A stretch of DNA of 64,000 nt from Bog-756 sp963710495. GTDB taxonomy: Bacteria > Actinomycetota > Acidimicrobiia > Acidimicrobiales > RAAP-2. The DNA is taken from assembly GCA_963710495.1 (NCBI GenBank), contig CAVQAI010000007.1, positions 1 through 64,000 on the forward strand, given 5' to 3'. Under the pieces are notes generated by a model. The model was given only the letters and a program-made list of their open reading frames with translations, was not told where the DNA came from and made no database searches. Below, in pieces: positions 33,904 through 42,127 of the stretch. The position numbers and the translations under genes are program-made. Numbering within the stretch: the stretch's first letter is position 1; each line of letters begins with the position of its first letter.

Positions 33904-34572
33904 GTGAGGATCCTCGTGGCGGAGGACGACCCCGGCCTGCGCTCCGTGCTCGAGCGGGGGCTGCGCGAAGAGGGCTACGTGGTCGACGCGGTGGCCGACG
34001 GTCCAGATGCGCTCTCCTACCTCCGCTCCTACCAGTACGAGGTGGCCATCCTCGACTGGCGAATGCCCAAGCTGAGCGGCATCGACGTCGTGGAGACGAT
34101 GCGCTCGAGGGGTGACCGCACACCCGTCCTCATGTTGACGGCGCGCGACGCCACCAACGATCGCGTCGAAGGCCTCAACCGGGGAGCCGACGACTATCTG
34201 GTCAAACCCTTCTCGTTCGCCGAGCTCACGGCGCGCCTCTCGGCGCTCCAGCGCCGACCGGCGCTCGTGCTCGACCCGGTGCTCAGCTGCGGCGACCTCG
34301 TCTTCGACCCGTCGACGCGCCAGCTGTCGCGGGCCGGAACGCCGATCGTGCTGACCGCCACCGAGACCGGGCTGATCGAGCTCCTGTTGCGACGGTCGCC
34401 CGCCGTGGTGGCCCGCCGCACCATCGCCGTGCAGGTCTGGGAGGACGAAGCCGAGGCGGTGGGCTCCAACACGATCGACGTCCATGTCGCCCGGCTCCGA
34501 GCGAAGCTGACGGGCGCGAGCGCGCACATCCGGACGGTGCGTGGCATCGGATACCGCGTCGTCCCGGAGTGA
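33904..34572 (+). CDS. DNA-binding response regulator, OmpR family
   Basis: A 222-aa regulator with receiver acidic residues in LVAEDD, phospho-acceptor Asp51 in AILDWRMPKLSG, Thr79 in MLTA and Lys101 in LVKPF. The C-terminal winged helix ends in NTIDVHVARLRAKLTG and IRTVRGIGYRV. The GTG at 33904 follows AAGGGG. It resembles CssR/TcrA-like or QseB-like regulators rather than MtrA. The partner kinase starts 10 bp later. Its likely targets are the two promoters with the GCGTCA repeat, its own operon and the redox operon. Confidence 0.92.
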   Translation: MRILVAEDDPGLRSVLERGLREEGYVVDAVADGPDALSYLRSYQYEVAILDWRMPKLSGIDVVETMRSRGDRTPVLMLTARDATNDRVEGLNRGADDYLVKPFSFAELTARLSALQRRPALVLDPVLSCGDLVFDPSTRQLSRAGTPIVLTATETGLIELLLRRSPAVVARRTIAVQVWEDEAEAVGSNTIDVHVARLRAKLTGASAHIRTVRGIGYRVVPE

Positions 34573-34582
34573 GGCAGTGGCG

Positions 34583-35854
34583 ATGACACGGCGATCGGCT
34601 CAATGGGTGCACGCGGCGAAGGTCGCGTCGGTGGCCACCGCCGTAGTGGCCGCAGTGGCGCTCGTGGCCGCCCTCGTCCTCAATGCCGCGTTCGTCGACC
34701 ACCTGAGCCACAACATCGACGCCCAGCTGGCGGCGCGCCTGTCAAATGCGTCCGAACAGGCCCACACCCCGTCGAGGAGCCAGAGCCCGCAAGTCGGCGA
34801 CCTCGACGATCCGCCGTCGTTCGTGTGGGAGGTCTCACCGGCGGGAATCCCGACCGCGCTGACGACAGGCGCACCCCATCTCCCGCCGCGCACGTGGAGC
34901 GACGGAACGAGCACACAGGAGCTCGCCGGCACCACCTTCCGGTTGGATGCGAAGGCCACGGCAGATGGCTGGCTGGTCGTCGGCGAGAGCGTGCTCAAGG
35001 TCAGCCAGGCCCGCTCCGACGTCCTGCTGATCGAGGCACTGCTCGGCGCCCTCCTGCTGGCAGTGACCTTCGCCGGCTCGTTCGTCGTCGGCCTGCGCGC
35101 CTCGGCCCCGATCGAGCAGATCCGCAAGCGCCAGGCCGAATTCACCGCGGACGCCTCCCACGAGCTGCGCACCCCGCTCAGCGTCATCGAGGCCGAGGTC
35201 GACCTGGCACTCAGCCGGCCACGCGACGTGTCCAGCTACCAGTCGACCCTCCGACGGATCTCATCAGAGAGTGGACGCCTGCGATCGATCGTCGAGGACC
35301 TGCTCTGGCTCGCCCGCACCGACGGAGAGCTGCCTGAGCGTCACAGCACCGGGATAACCGACATCGCCGGGGTGGTCCTGTCCTGCACTGCGCGCTTCCG
35401 TGCCGTGGCGGACGCCCGGTCGATCTCGCTCACCTGCGAGGCCGAGCAGCGGCCGGCCACCATCCGGGCCGACGCCGAGGCGGTGGACCGACTGGCGAGC
35501 GTCCTGCTGGACAACGCGTGCCACTACGCCGGCGCCGGGGGCGTCGTCGAGGTCCGGGTCGTGCACACCGGCGGCCGAGTCGGCCTCAGCGTGGAGGACT
35601 CCGGTCCCGGCATCCCGCCGGACCACCGTGAGCTCGTCTTCGACCGGTTCCACCGTGTCGACTACGAGCCGGGCGGCACCGGCCTCGGCCTTGCCATCGC
35701 CGACGCGGTGGTGCGCACCAGTGGCGGCACTTGGTCGATCGGCCGCTCCCACCTGGGAGGTGCCCGCATGGGAGTCATGTGGCATAGGACGGCGGGCGTC
35801 AGGCCCCCGGGCCCGCGGCACCCGGCAGGCGAGGAGATCGGGACTCGCGGGTGA
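34583..35854 (+). CDS. Sensor histidine kinase
   Basis: A 423-aa kinase with TM1 near residues 14-36, an extracytoplasmic region of about 110 residues and TM2 near 147-170. Almost no linker follows: TM2 runs straight into IEQIRKRQAEFTADASHELRTPL (given in two parts here: IEQIRKRQAEF and TADASHELRTPL), so a full HAMP domain is missing. The phospho-acceptor is His193. ATPase motifs are LLDNACHYAGAGG, VEDSGPGIPPDH and GTGLGLAIAD. The ATG at 34583 has GAGG 8 nt upstream. The sensed signal is unknown. Context suggests redox state or an electron-acceptor cue. Confidence 0.9.
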   Translation: MTRRSAQWVHAAKVASVATAVVAAVALVAALVLNAAFVDHLSHNIDAQLAARLSNASEQAHTPSRSQSPQVGDLDDPPSFVWEVSPAGIPTALTTGAPHLPPRTWSDGTSTQELAGTTFRLDAKATADGWLVVGESVLKVSQARSDVLLIEALLGALLLAVTFAGSFVVGLRASAPIEQIRKRQAEFTADASHELRTPLSVIEAEVDLALSRPRDVSSYQSTLRRISSESGRLRSIVEDLLWLARTDGELPERHSTGITDIAGVVLSCTARFRAVADARSISLTCEAEQRPATIRADAEAVDRLASVLLDNACHYAGAGGVVEVRVVHTGGRVGLSVEDSGPGIPPDHRELVFDRFHRVDYEPGGTGLGLAIADAVVRTSGGTWSIGRSHLGGARMGVMWHRTAGVRPPGPRHPAGEEIGTRG

Positions 35855-35908
35855 CCGCACGCCCGCGCATCCTCTGACCAGCACCTTTCTTCCGATTTTC
35901 TTACGAAC

Positions 35909-35942
35909 GCGTCATGTTGGCGTCAGGAAGGGTCCCTATTTT
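35909..35942 (+). promoter_or_regulatory. Direct-repeat site GCGTCA-N5-GCGTCA, copy 2, with possible -10
   Basis: GCGTCA at 35909-35914 and again at 35920-35925 matches copy 1 at 33126 in spacing and in 18 of 19 bases. A TATTTT at 35937-35942 could be a -10 element. It would start transcription near 35949-35951, at the ATG of the first gene, so the mRNA may be leaderless. The site lies 25 bp from that ATG, nearly as in copy 1. Confidence 0.6.
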
Positions 35943-35950
35943 GTGAGGTG

Positions 35951-36295
35951 ATGACCAGCCGAATCCCACCGCCCCGGACGGGCCGTCGCCTCGCCGATCC
36001 CCACCGCGTCGCTGCAGGCCAGCGAGATGCTGCACTCCAGCGTTCACGGTCGATCACCAAGACGGTCGGCATCGCCTCGGTCGCCGCGGTGGCCGCCTTG
36101 GCCATGTACGTCGCCCGGGCCTTCCCGGGCCATTCGACGACCACGTCCGGCTCGACCTCGACCGCGTCCGGCGGGCAAGTGGCCGGGAGCTCGACGCCGG
36201 GTTCTTCGGGCGGCTACTCCTCCAATGTTTCCCCGCCCAGTGCCGCTCCCGCGCCGTCGTATCGACAAGCCCCCGTCGTCAGCGGCTCGACCTGA
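35951..36295 (+). CDS. Small single-pass membrane protein of the redox operon
   Basis: A 114-aa protein: a basic cytoplasmic start, one membrane helix around residues 35-55 (TVGIASVAAVAALAMYVA), then a Ser/Thr/Gly-rich outer segment ending PAPSYRQAPVVSGST. The layout resembles the N-terminal anchor of actinobacterial FMN-binding proteins that often accompany ApbE, but no FMN-binding domain or SGAT acceptor motif follows. It may be an anchor, a truncated carrier or an accessory subunit. It is the first gene after the regulatory site and is followed 11 bp later by apbE. Confidence 0.6.
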   Translation: MTSRIPPPRTGRRLADPHRVAAGQRDAALQRSRSITKTVGIASVAAVAALAMYVARAFPGHSTTTSGSTSTASGGQVAGSSTPGSSGGYSSNVSPPSAAPAPSYRQAPVVSGST

Positions 36296-36306
36296 GCGCA
36301 CCGGAG

Positions 36307-37293
36307 TTGAGCACGCTGACGGTCGGAGCACCCCGTTCGCCCCACTGCGCTGTCTACCGCGGCACGGTCTGGTCGACGAGGGTTGACCTCGTGGTGACCG
36401 ACCCGGGCACCATGATCGCCGCCGTCGAGATCCTCTGGGACGAACTGGACCACGTCGACCGGGTCGCTTCGAGGTTCCGTCCGGATTCCGAGCTCGAGCG
36501 CCTGCACCGTCAGGCCTCGTCCGGCGAGCCCGTCGAGGTCTCGTTCGAGCTGTGCGAAGCTGTCTCGCTCGCCCTGCGCGCGGCCCGCCTCACCGGCGGC
36601 ATGGTGGACCCGACGGTGGGCAATGCAATGTGCCGGCTCGGCTACGACCGCGACTTCTCGGCGGTGGCTGGAGGCCGACCGGGCTCACTGCCTGACCCCG
36701 CCCCGATCGCGGGTTGGCGCTCGGTCGTCGTCGACGCCCAGCGCCCGATCGTCGCGCTGCCCCCCGGGACACGACTCGACCTCGGTGCCACGGCCAAGGC
36801 GTGGGCGGTCGATCGGATCTGCGACGCGATCTGGCGCCAGCTGGGCTGTGGCGCGCTCGTCTCCCTCGGCGGCGATCTCGCCGTTCGCGGGGCTCCCGAG
36901 GGCGGGTTCGACGTCGGGATCGCCGATATCTGCGGCGATCCGGCGGCACCGGTGGCGGTGGCCATCTCGACCGGGGGACTCGCCACCTCCGGCATCGGCA
37001 ATCGCCACTGGCTGCTCGGTGGCACGCCCGTGCACCATCTCGTCGACCCCTCGACCGGCCTCCCCGCCGACACCCACTGGAAGACCGTTTCGGTCACAGC
37101 GGGCTCGTGCCTAGACGCCAACACAGCCTCGACGGCGGCGATGGTCATGGGCCGGGGAGCCGCCGACTGGCTCGAGGAACTCGGGCTCCCCGCCCGGCTG
37201 GTGCGGCCGGACGACTCGGTGGTCACCGTGGCGGGCTGGCCGACGGATCCCACTGAGCGGCCGGCACCGGTACTGCGGCCCGCCCGGCGATGA
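36307..37293 (+). CDS. apbE: FAD:protein FMN transferase (ApbE family)
   Basis: Transfers FMN from FAD to a Thr or Ser of an exported electron-transfer protein. The 328-aa sequence has the ApbE landmarks in order: SRFRPDSELERL, GGMVDPTVG, LDLGATAKAWAVD, SLGGDLAVRG, HHLVDPSTGLPA, and DANTASTAAMV with the Mg-binding Asp. The only start covering the N-terminal strand is TTG at 36307, without an ideally spaced ribosome site. I see no signal peptide or lipobox, unusual for a family that mostly acts outside the membrane. It overlaps the next gene by 4 bases (ATGA). Confidence 0.92.
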   Translation: MSTLTVGAPRSPHCAVYRGTVWSTRVDLVVTDPGTMIAAVEILWDELDHVDRVASRFRPDSELERLHRQASSGEPVEVSFELCEAVSLALRAARLTGGMVDPTVGNAMCRLGYDRDFSAVAGGRPGSLPDPAPIAGWRSVVVDAQRPIVALPPGTRLDLGATAKAWAVDRICDAIWRQLGCGALVSLGGDLAVRGAPEGGFDVGIADICGDPAAPVAVAISTGGLATSGIGNRHWLLGGTPVHHLVDPSTGLPADTHWKTVSVTAGSCLDANTASTAAMVMGRGAADWLEELGLPARLVRPDDSVVTVAGWPTDPTERPAPVLRPARR

Positions 37294-38444
37294 CCATTCC
37301 ATTCTCGGCGATAGCCGCTACCGTCCAGAGCTCGAAGGCACTCTGGTACCTCACGCGCTCGACCGGGCTGGTCGCCCTGGTGCTGTTGACTGCCACGGTG
37401 GTGGTGGGCGTCATCGCGTCGGTCGGCTGGACGAGCGAGCGGTGGCCCCGCTTTCTCTCCCAGGACGTCCATCGGAACCTCTCACTCTTCTGCGTCGGGT
37501 TCGTGGCGATCCACGTGGTCACGACGGTCAGCGACGGGTACGTCCCGATCGGGTTCGCCGACGCGTTCGTCCCGTTTCAGACTGCGTACCGCCCGCTGTG
37601 GGTCGGGCTCGGCGCGCTCACCTTCGACCTGCTGCTGGCGGTCCTGCTCACCAGCGCCCTCCGTCACCGCATCGGGTTCACCTCGTGGCGCTTCGTGCAC
37701 TGGCTTGCCTATCTGTGTTGGCCACTGGCGATGTTCCACGGTCTCGGGAGCGGTTCGGACAGCTCCCGCTCCGTGGTGCTCATCATCGACGTCCTCTGCG
37801 CCGCCGCAGTCCTGGCCGTCGTGGCCTGGCGACTCGTCTCCGGTCGGACGTTCAGTGACACCCAACGGGTCGTGGGCGCAGCCCTGGCGGGCACGCTCGC
37901 TGCCGCCATCGCGGTATTCGCCGTGGTCGGCCCGCTGCGACCCGGCTGGTCAATCCGGGCCGGGACGTCGTCCGCGCTTCTCGCCGAGCTGGCCAAGAAA
38001 GCCGCGGGCAGCCAGACAGCCACGACCTCGGCGGGGTCGGCCACCACGACCACGCTCACCACGACGTCGGGCTCGGGCGGTTCGGGCGCCGTCCCGACCC
38101 CTCCCTTCACGGTCCGGGTCTCCGGGACCCAGACGGCCACCGATACCGGGGGCGGCCAGACCCAGGTCACCCTTTCGTTGCATCGCCAAGACGCCTCGTC
38201 GACGCCGCTCGCGGTGGTGCTCACGGGCACGGCCCTGCAGGGAGGCGGCGTTTCGCTCTCCTCGGGCACAGTGACCTTCGGCTCGTACAGCGGAACTGTG
38301 ACCGGGCTCAACGGTGGCACCATCAACGCCATGGTCAGTGGGCCGAATCCCCTGCAGCTGGTCATCTCGCTCAACGTCGACCAGAACACCGGGGCGCTGT
38401 CGGGGACGGTCACCGGGAGCGTTGGGCAACGGAGCCACCGCTGA
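37290..38444 (+). CDS. Ferric-reductase-like transmembrane protein with exported C-terminal domain
   Basis: A 384-aa protein. Residues 1-220 hold about six membrane helices with paired His residues of a di-heme b core: DVHRNLSLFCVGFVAIH (spacing 14) and VHWLAYLCWPLAMFHG (spacing 13), plus TSWRF typical of the ferric reductase/MsrQ group. A Thr/Ser/Gly linker (about 235-275) leads to a beta-rich C-terminal domain that should lie outside. This domain lacks a recognisable FMN-acceptor SGAT motif. It starts on the apbE stop (ATGA) and its own stop shares a base with the next start (TGATG). Likely role: carrying electrons across the membrane. Confidence 0.82.
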   Translation: MTIPFSAIAATVQSSKALWYLTRSTGLVALVLLTATVVVGVIASVGWTSERWPRFLSQDVHRNLSLFCVGFVAIHVVTTVSDGYVPIGFADAFVPFQTAYRPLWVGLGALTFDLLLAVLLTSALRHRIGFTSWRFVHWLAYLCWPLAMFHGLGSGSDSSRSVVLIIDVLCAAAVLAVVAWRLVSGRTFSDTQRVVGAALAGTLAAAIAVFAVVGPLRPGWSIRAGTSSALLAELAKKAAGSQTATTSAGSATTTTLTTTSGSGGSGAVPTPPFTVRVSGTQTATDTGGGQTQVTLSLHRQDASSTPLAVVLTGTALQGGGVSLSSGTVTFGSYSGTVTGLNGGTINAMVSGPNPLQLVISLNVDQNTGALSGTVTGSVGQRSHR

Positions 38445-40060
38445 TGGTCCCGGTGCCAGTCAGTACGACCGTGGGACGCGGCAACTCCCTGCAGCCCCCG
38501 GTGGCGGCGCCGACCGGGGCCGAGCGCCTGCTCGCCGGCATCGGTGGCCGCGCCGACGCCGTGGGGCTCGAGGAGCACCTCGACCGGTGGGGACCGCTCC
38601 CCGTCAGGAAGGCGTCGTTCCTCGACGAGCTCGAGGCGAGCGGACTGCGAGGTCACGGCGGGGCGTGGTTCCCGGTCGGTGTCAAGTGGCGGGCGGTGCA
38701 CGATGGCGGTCGCCGCAGGCCGGTCGTCGTGGCCAACGCGGCCGAAGGCGAGCCGGCGAGCGGCAAGGACCGGTTGCTCATCCAACGTTTGCCGCACCTC
38801 GTGCTCGACGGCGCCGGTGTCGCGGCCTCGACCCTGGGGGCCACTCGGATCTACGTTCATGTGCCCGCCGCCGCGGTCGGTTCGGTCGAGCACGTGCTCG
38901 CCGAGCGGGCGAGGGCCGGGCTCGACCCCTGCCCGGTGGAGGTGGTCGTCGCACCCGACCGCTTCCTTGCGGGCCAGGAGACCGCCGTCGTCAACACGAT
39001 CGCCGGCACTCGACCGGCCGTTCCCTTGTTCCAAGGGCTCACGCCGATCCGCCAGCGGGGTGTGGGCGGGCGGCCGACCCTGGTGCAGAACGTGGAGAGC
39101 CTGGCCCACGTCGCCCTGATCGCGCGGTTCGGTGCCGGCTGGTTCCGGACGGTCGGGACCCCGGAGTCGCCCGGCACCGCGCTCTTGACGGTGACCGGTC
39201 GGTGGGCCGAGTCCCGCATCGTCGAGGCACCCCTTGGCACCCCATTGGCAGCCGTGCTCCAGCTCGGGATCGACGAGACGCCACGCGTCCAGGGCGTCCT
39301 CCTCGGTGGGTACGGAGGGGGCTGGGTGAGCACGAAGCTGGCTTCCTCACTCGTCCTCACCGAGGAAGCGGCGAGGAATGCCGGCTCCTCGATCGGCGCC
39401 GGCGTGGTCGCGCTGCTGCCGGTCGACGTCTGCCCGCTGGCCGAGGTCAGCCGGGTGGTCACCTATCTCGAGGGCGAAGGTGCGGGCCAGTGCGGGCCGT
39501 GCGTAAACGGGCTCTCGATGCTGGCCGCCGCCGTGCACCAGCTCGCCTATCGACCGAACTCGCTTCGCGGCGGGGTGGCCGTCATCCCGGCCATCTGCGA
39601 TCTGGTCGAAGGTCGGGGTGCGTGCCGTCACCCCGACGGGGTCGCCCGGTTCGTGCGCACGGCGCTACGCGTGTACGCCGACCACGCCGAGGTCCACCTG
39701 CGCCGCGGCCCGTGCAAGTCGACACCGGTCTTCCTGCCGGTTCCTCGGGGTCGCGCCGATAGACAACCGCGGATCGCGACCCATGGCGACCCGACCACCG
39801 GTCGGGTCGCCGGGAGGGCGACGGTGAGCAAGGGCGGCGATACCCCGAAGCGACCGGGCTTCTCGCTCGTCGTGAACCCCATCGCGTGTGACGGGCACGG
39901 CGTCTGCGCCGAGCTGTTCCCCGAGCAAATCACGCTCGACCCGTGGGGCTTTCCGATCGTCGGGCCGGTCGAGATCCCCGCCCGGCATCTCGACCACGCG
40001 GAACGGGCCGTGGCTTCGTGCCCGCGCCTGGCGCTCACGCTGGTGAGGCGCTCGTCCTGA
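38444..40060 (+). CDS. NuoF-like NADH-binding flavoprotein fused to a ferredoxin domain
   Basis: A 538-aa soluble protein. The NuoF core shows the FMN/NADH motifs GHGGAWFPVGVKW and ANAAEGEPASGKDR, an SLBB-like middle region, and the Fe-S segment GAGQCGPC with a later Cys in GRGACRHPDG. In NuoF of complex I that segment reads SCGxCxPC, so the first of the four cluster ligands is Ala here. The same form may be common to this subfamily. After a linker near residue 460, a single-cluster ferredoxin follows: CDGHGVCAELFPE and a late Cys in ASCPRLAL. Inference: it oxidises NADH and hands electrons to the membrane protein encoded just upstream. Confidence 0.85.
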   Translation: MVPVPVSTTVGRGNSLQPPVAAPTGAERLLAGIGGRADAVGLEEHLDRWGPLPVRKASFLDELEASGLRGHGGAWFPVGVKWRAVHDGGRRRPVVVANAAEGEPASGKDRLLIQRLPHLVLDGAGVAASTLGATRIYVHVPAAAVGSVEHVLAERARAGLDPCPVEVVVAPDRFLAGQETAVVNTIAGTRPAVPLFQGLTPIRQRGVGGRPTLVQNVESLAHVALIARFGAGWFRTVGTPESPGTALLTVTGRWAESRIVEAPLGTPLAAVLQLGIDETPRVQGVLLGGYGGGWVSTKLASSLVLTEEAARNAGSSIGAGVVALLPVDVCPLAEVSRVVTYLEGEGAGQCGPCVNGLSMLAAAVHQLAYRPNSLRGGVAVIPAICDLVEGRGACRHPDGVARFVRTALRVYADHAEVHLRRGPCKSTPVFLPVPRGRADRQPRIATHGDPTTGRVAGRATVSKGGDTPKRPGFSLVVNPIACDGHGVCAELFPEQITLDPWGFPIVGPVEIPARHLDHAERAVASCPRLALTLVRRSS

Positions 40061-40139
40061 CCCTGCCAGCCCTGAGGCGGAACCGACGATCGACGGCGGA
40101 GATGCCCACACCGAGCGTCGGAGGCCTTACGCTGGTGAG

Positions 40140-41495
40140 GTGACCAATCCCGTCCGGCCCGAGTGGGCACCCGACTCCTGGCGCTCGCGGCCCACCGCCC
40201 AGCAGCCCGTCTGGCCCGACGAGGCCGAGCTCAAGCGGGTCCACGCTCAACTCGCCGGGCTGCCGCCGCTGGTCTTCGCCGGCGAGGCCCGCCATCTCAC
40301 CCGCGCCCTCGGCCAGGCGGTCGAAGGACGGGCCTTCGTGCTCCAGGCGGGCGACTGTGCCGAATCGTTCGCCGACTTCAGCGCCGACAACATCCGGGAC
40401 AAGCTCAAGGTCATCCTGCAGATGGCCGTGGTGCTGACTTACGGCGCCGGGGTGCCGGTCGTGAAGGTGGGGCGCATCGCCGGACAGTTCGCCAAGCCGC
40501 GCAGCTCCGCCACCGAACAGATCGGGGACGAGCTGCTCGACTCGTTCCGGGGCCACATGGTCAACGACGACGCGGCCGAGCACCAAGCCCGTGTCCCCAA
40601 CCCGACGCGGCTCGTGGCCGCGTACAACCAGTCGGTGGCCACTCTCAATCTTCTCCGTGCCTTCACCAAGGGCGGCTTCGCCGACCTCAGCCAGATCCAT
40701 GCCTGGAACCAGGAGTTCGTGGCCTCCTCCACCGAGGGGCAGCAGTTCGAGGCCATCGCCAACGGCATCGACAGCGCTCTGCGGTTCATGGCCGCCTGCG
40801 GCATCGACCTGACGGCCGAGGAGACGCTGCACGAGGTCGACTTCTGGACCAGCCACGAGGCACTCATCCTCGACTACGAGGAGGCGCTCACCCGGCGGGA
40901 TTCGCTCACCGACCGCTGGTACGACTGCTCGGCCCACATGCTCTGGGTCGGCGAGCGCACCCGCCAGCTGGACGGGGCCCACTGCGATTTCCTGTCCGGC
41001 ATCAACAACCCGGTCGGGTCCAAGGTCGGGCCCACGGCCGGCCCCGACGACGTTGTCGGGCTGTGCGAGCGTCTCAACCCCGAGCGGATCCCCGGCCGCC
41101 TCACGCTGATCACTCGCCTCGGCGTCGATGCCGTTGAGTCGGCCCTGCCTCCGTTGCTGCGCGCCGTCCGTGACGAGGGCCATCCTGTGGTCTGGGTGTG
41201 CGACCCGATGCACGGCAACACCTTCACCGCCGATGCCGGCCAGAAGACCCGGCGGTTCGACGACATCATCGGCGAGCTCAAGGGGTTCTTCCGCTCTCAC
41301 CGGGAGGTGGGCACTCAGCCGGGCGGGGTGCACGTCGAGCTGACCGGGGACGACGTCACCGAGTGCCTCGGGGGCATCGAGGAAATCGTCGAAGACCAAC
41401 TCCACCAGCGCTACACCACTACCTGTGACCCGCGGCTCAACGCCCGCCAATCGCTCGACCTGGCTTTCGGCATCGCCCAGCTGCTGCGGAGCTGA
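40140..41495 (+). CDS. aroG: 3-deoxy-7-phosphoheptulonate synthase, class II
   Basis: First enzyme of the shikimate pathway, condensing PEP and erythrose 4-phosphate. At 451 aa it is the plant/mycobacterial class II type: LQAGDCAESF near the N-terminus, VKVGRIAGQFAKPRSS, GADLS-like segment FADLSQIHAWN, CSAHMLWVGERTRQLDGAH (in two parts) and VWVCDPMHGNT. Metal ligands include the Cys in GDCAE and the His in DPMHGNT. The GTG at 40140 lies 79 bp after the NuoF-like gene. Whether it belongs to the redox operon is doubtful. Confidence 0.95.
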   Translation: MTNPVRPEWAPDSWRSRPTAQQPVWPDEAELKRVHAQLAGLPPLVFAGEARHLTRALGQAVEGRAFVLQAGDCAESFADFSADNIRDKLKVILQMAVVLTYGAGVPVVKVGRIAGQFAKPRSSATEQIGDELLDSFRGHMVNDDAAEHQARVPNPTRLVAAYNQSVATLNLLRAFTKGGFADLSQIHAWNQEFVASSTEGQQFEAIANGIDSALRFMAACGIDLTAEETLHEVDFWTSHEALILDYEEALTRRDSLTDRWYDCSAHMLWVGERTRQLDGAHCDFLSGINNPVGSKVGPTAGPDDVVGLCERLNPERIPGRLTLITRLGVDAVESALPPLLRAVRDEGHPVVWVCDPMHGNTFTADAGQKTRRFDDIIGELKGFFRSHREVGTQPGGVHVELTGDDVTECLGGIEEIVEDQLHQRYTTTCDPRLNARQSLDLAFGIAQLLRS

Positions 41496-42127
41496 GCCGC
41501 TCCGCCAGTCGTTCCACCAGTCGACCCTGGCGCCCACCGTTTGCACCCCGGGCACGGCGATGACGGATCCCTGACTTCCCCCTGACCCATTCCTCATGGA
41601 CGCGGTCGATGCTCACCGGCGAGGGGCACGTCGCCCATGAGTCGGTCGACCTTCTGGGTACTCGGGCAGTCATTCGGCGACGTGCTGACCGGGCTCGGGA
41701 CCGAACTCAACGCGGGCCGCTCTTCGTCCTGCTCGCCTGGCCATCTTCCCCAATGCGGTGCCGAGCACCGATCCAACCGGTCGTCGGGTACAGGTCCGGC
41801 GGTCATCGAGCCACCGGGCCGATCGTGCCCCGCAACCCATCGATGTCGACGCCGAACCACGACCTCCACGGCCCGTCCCCGGCCCTGACCACGCGACTCA
41901 CTCACCGAGACGGACCGAACGCCCGCTCAGGCTCCACCCAGCGCCCCTCCCGCCCTGCGGGATGAGAAACCCGAGGTGCAACGGGGGGTCATTGACCCGT
42001 CGCCGGCGAACCACCAGACTGGCGCTCGCCCGGTCGCCGTGGGGGCCGTCACCCGCGACCACCGACACCATCGTTGCGATCCTCGTCCGGGGCCAACGAA
42101 CGCCGACCGATGGAGCCGTCACCCACG
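41496..42127. other. 632-bp region without a convincing gene
   Basis: Between aroG and the repeat/GH25 gene there are several short frames on both strands, but none has a credible ribosome site, a recognisable motif or plausible amino acid use. No tRNA, clear terminator or repeat is seen. The end of the region must hold the promoter and ribosome site of the next gene. It may be a decayed gene or spacer. Confidence 0.5.

Noticed and set aside
41594..41905. Short frames (minus and plus) in the gap after aroG
   Set aside because: No ribosome site, no motif, Arg/Pro/Ser-heavy composition typical of random frames.
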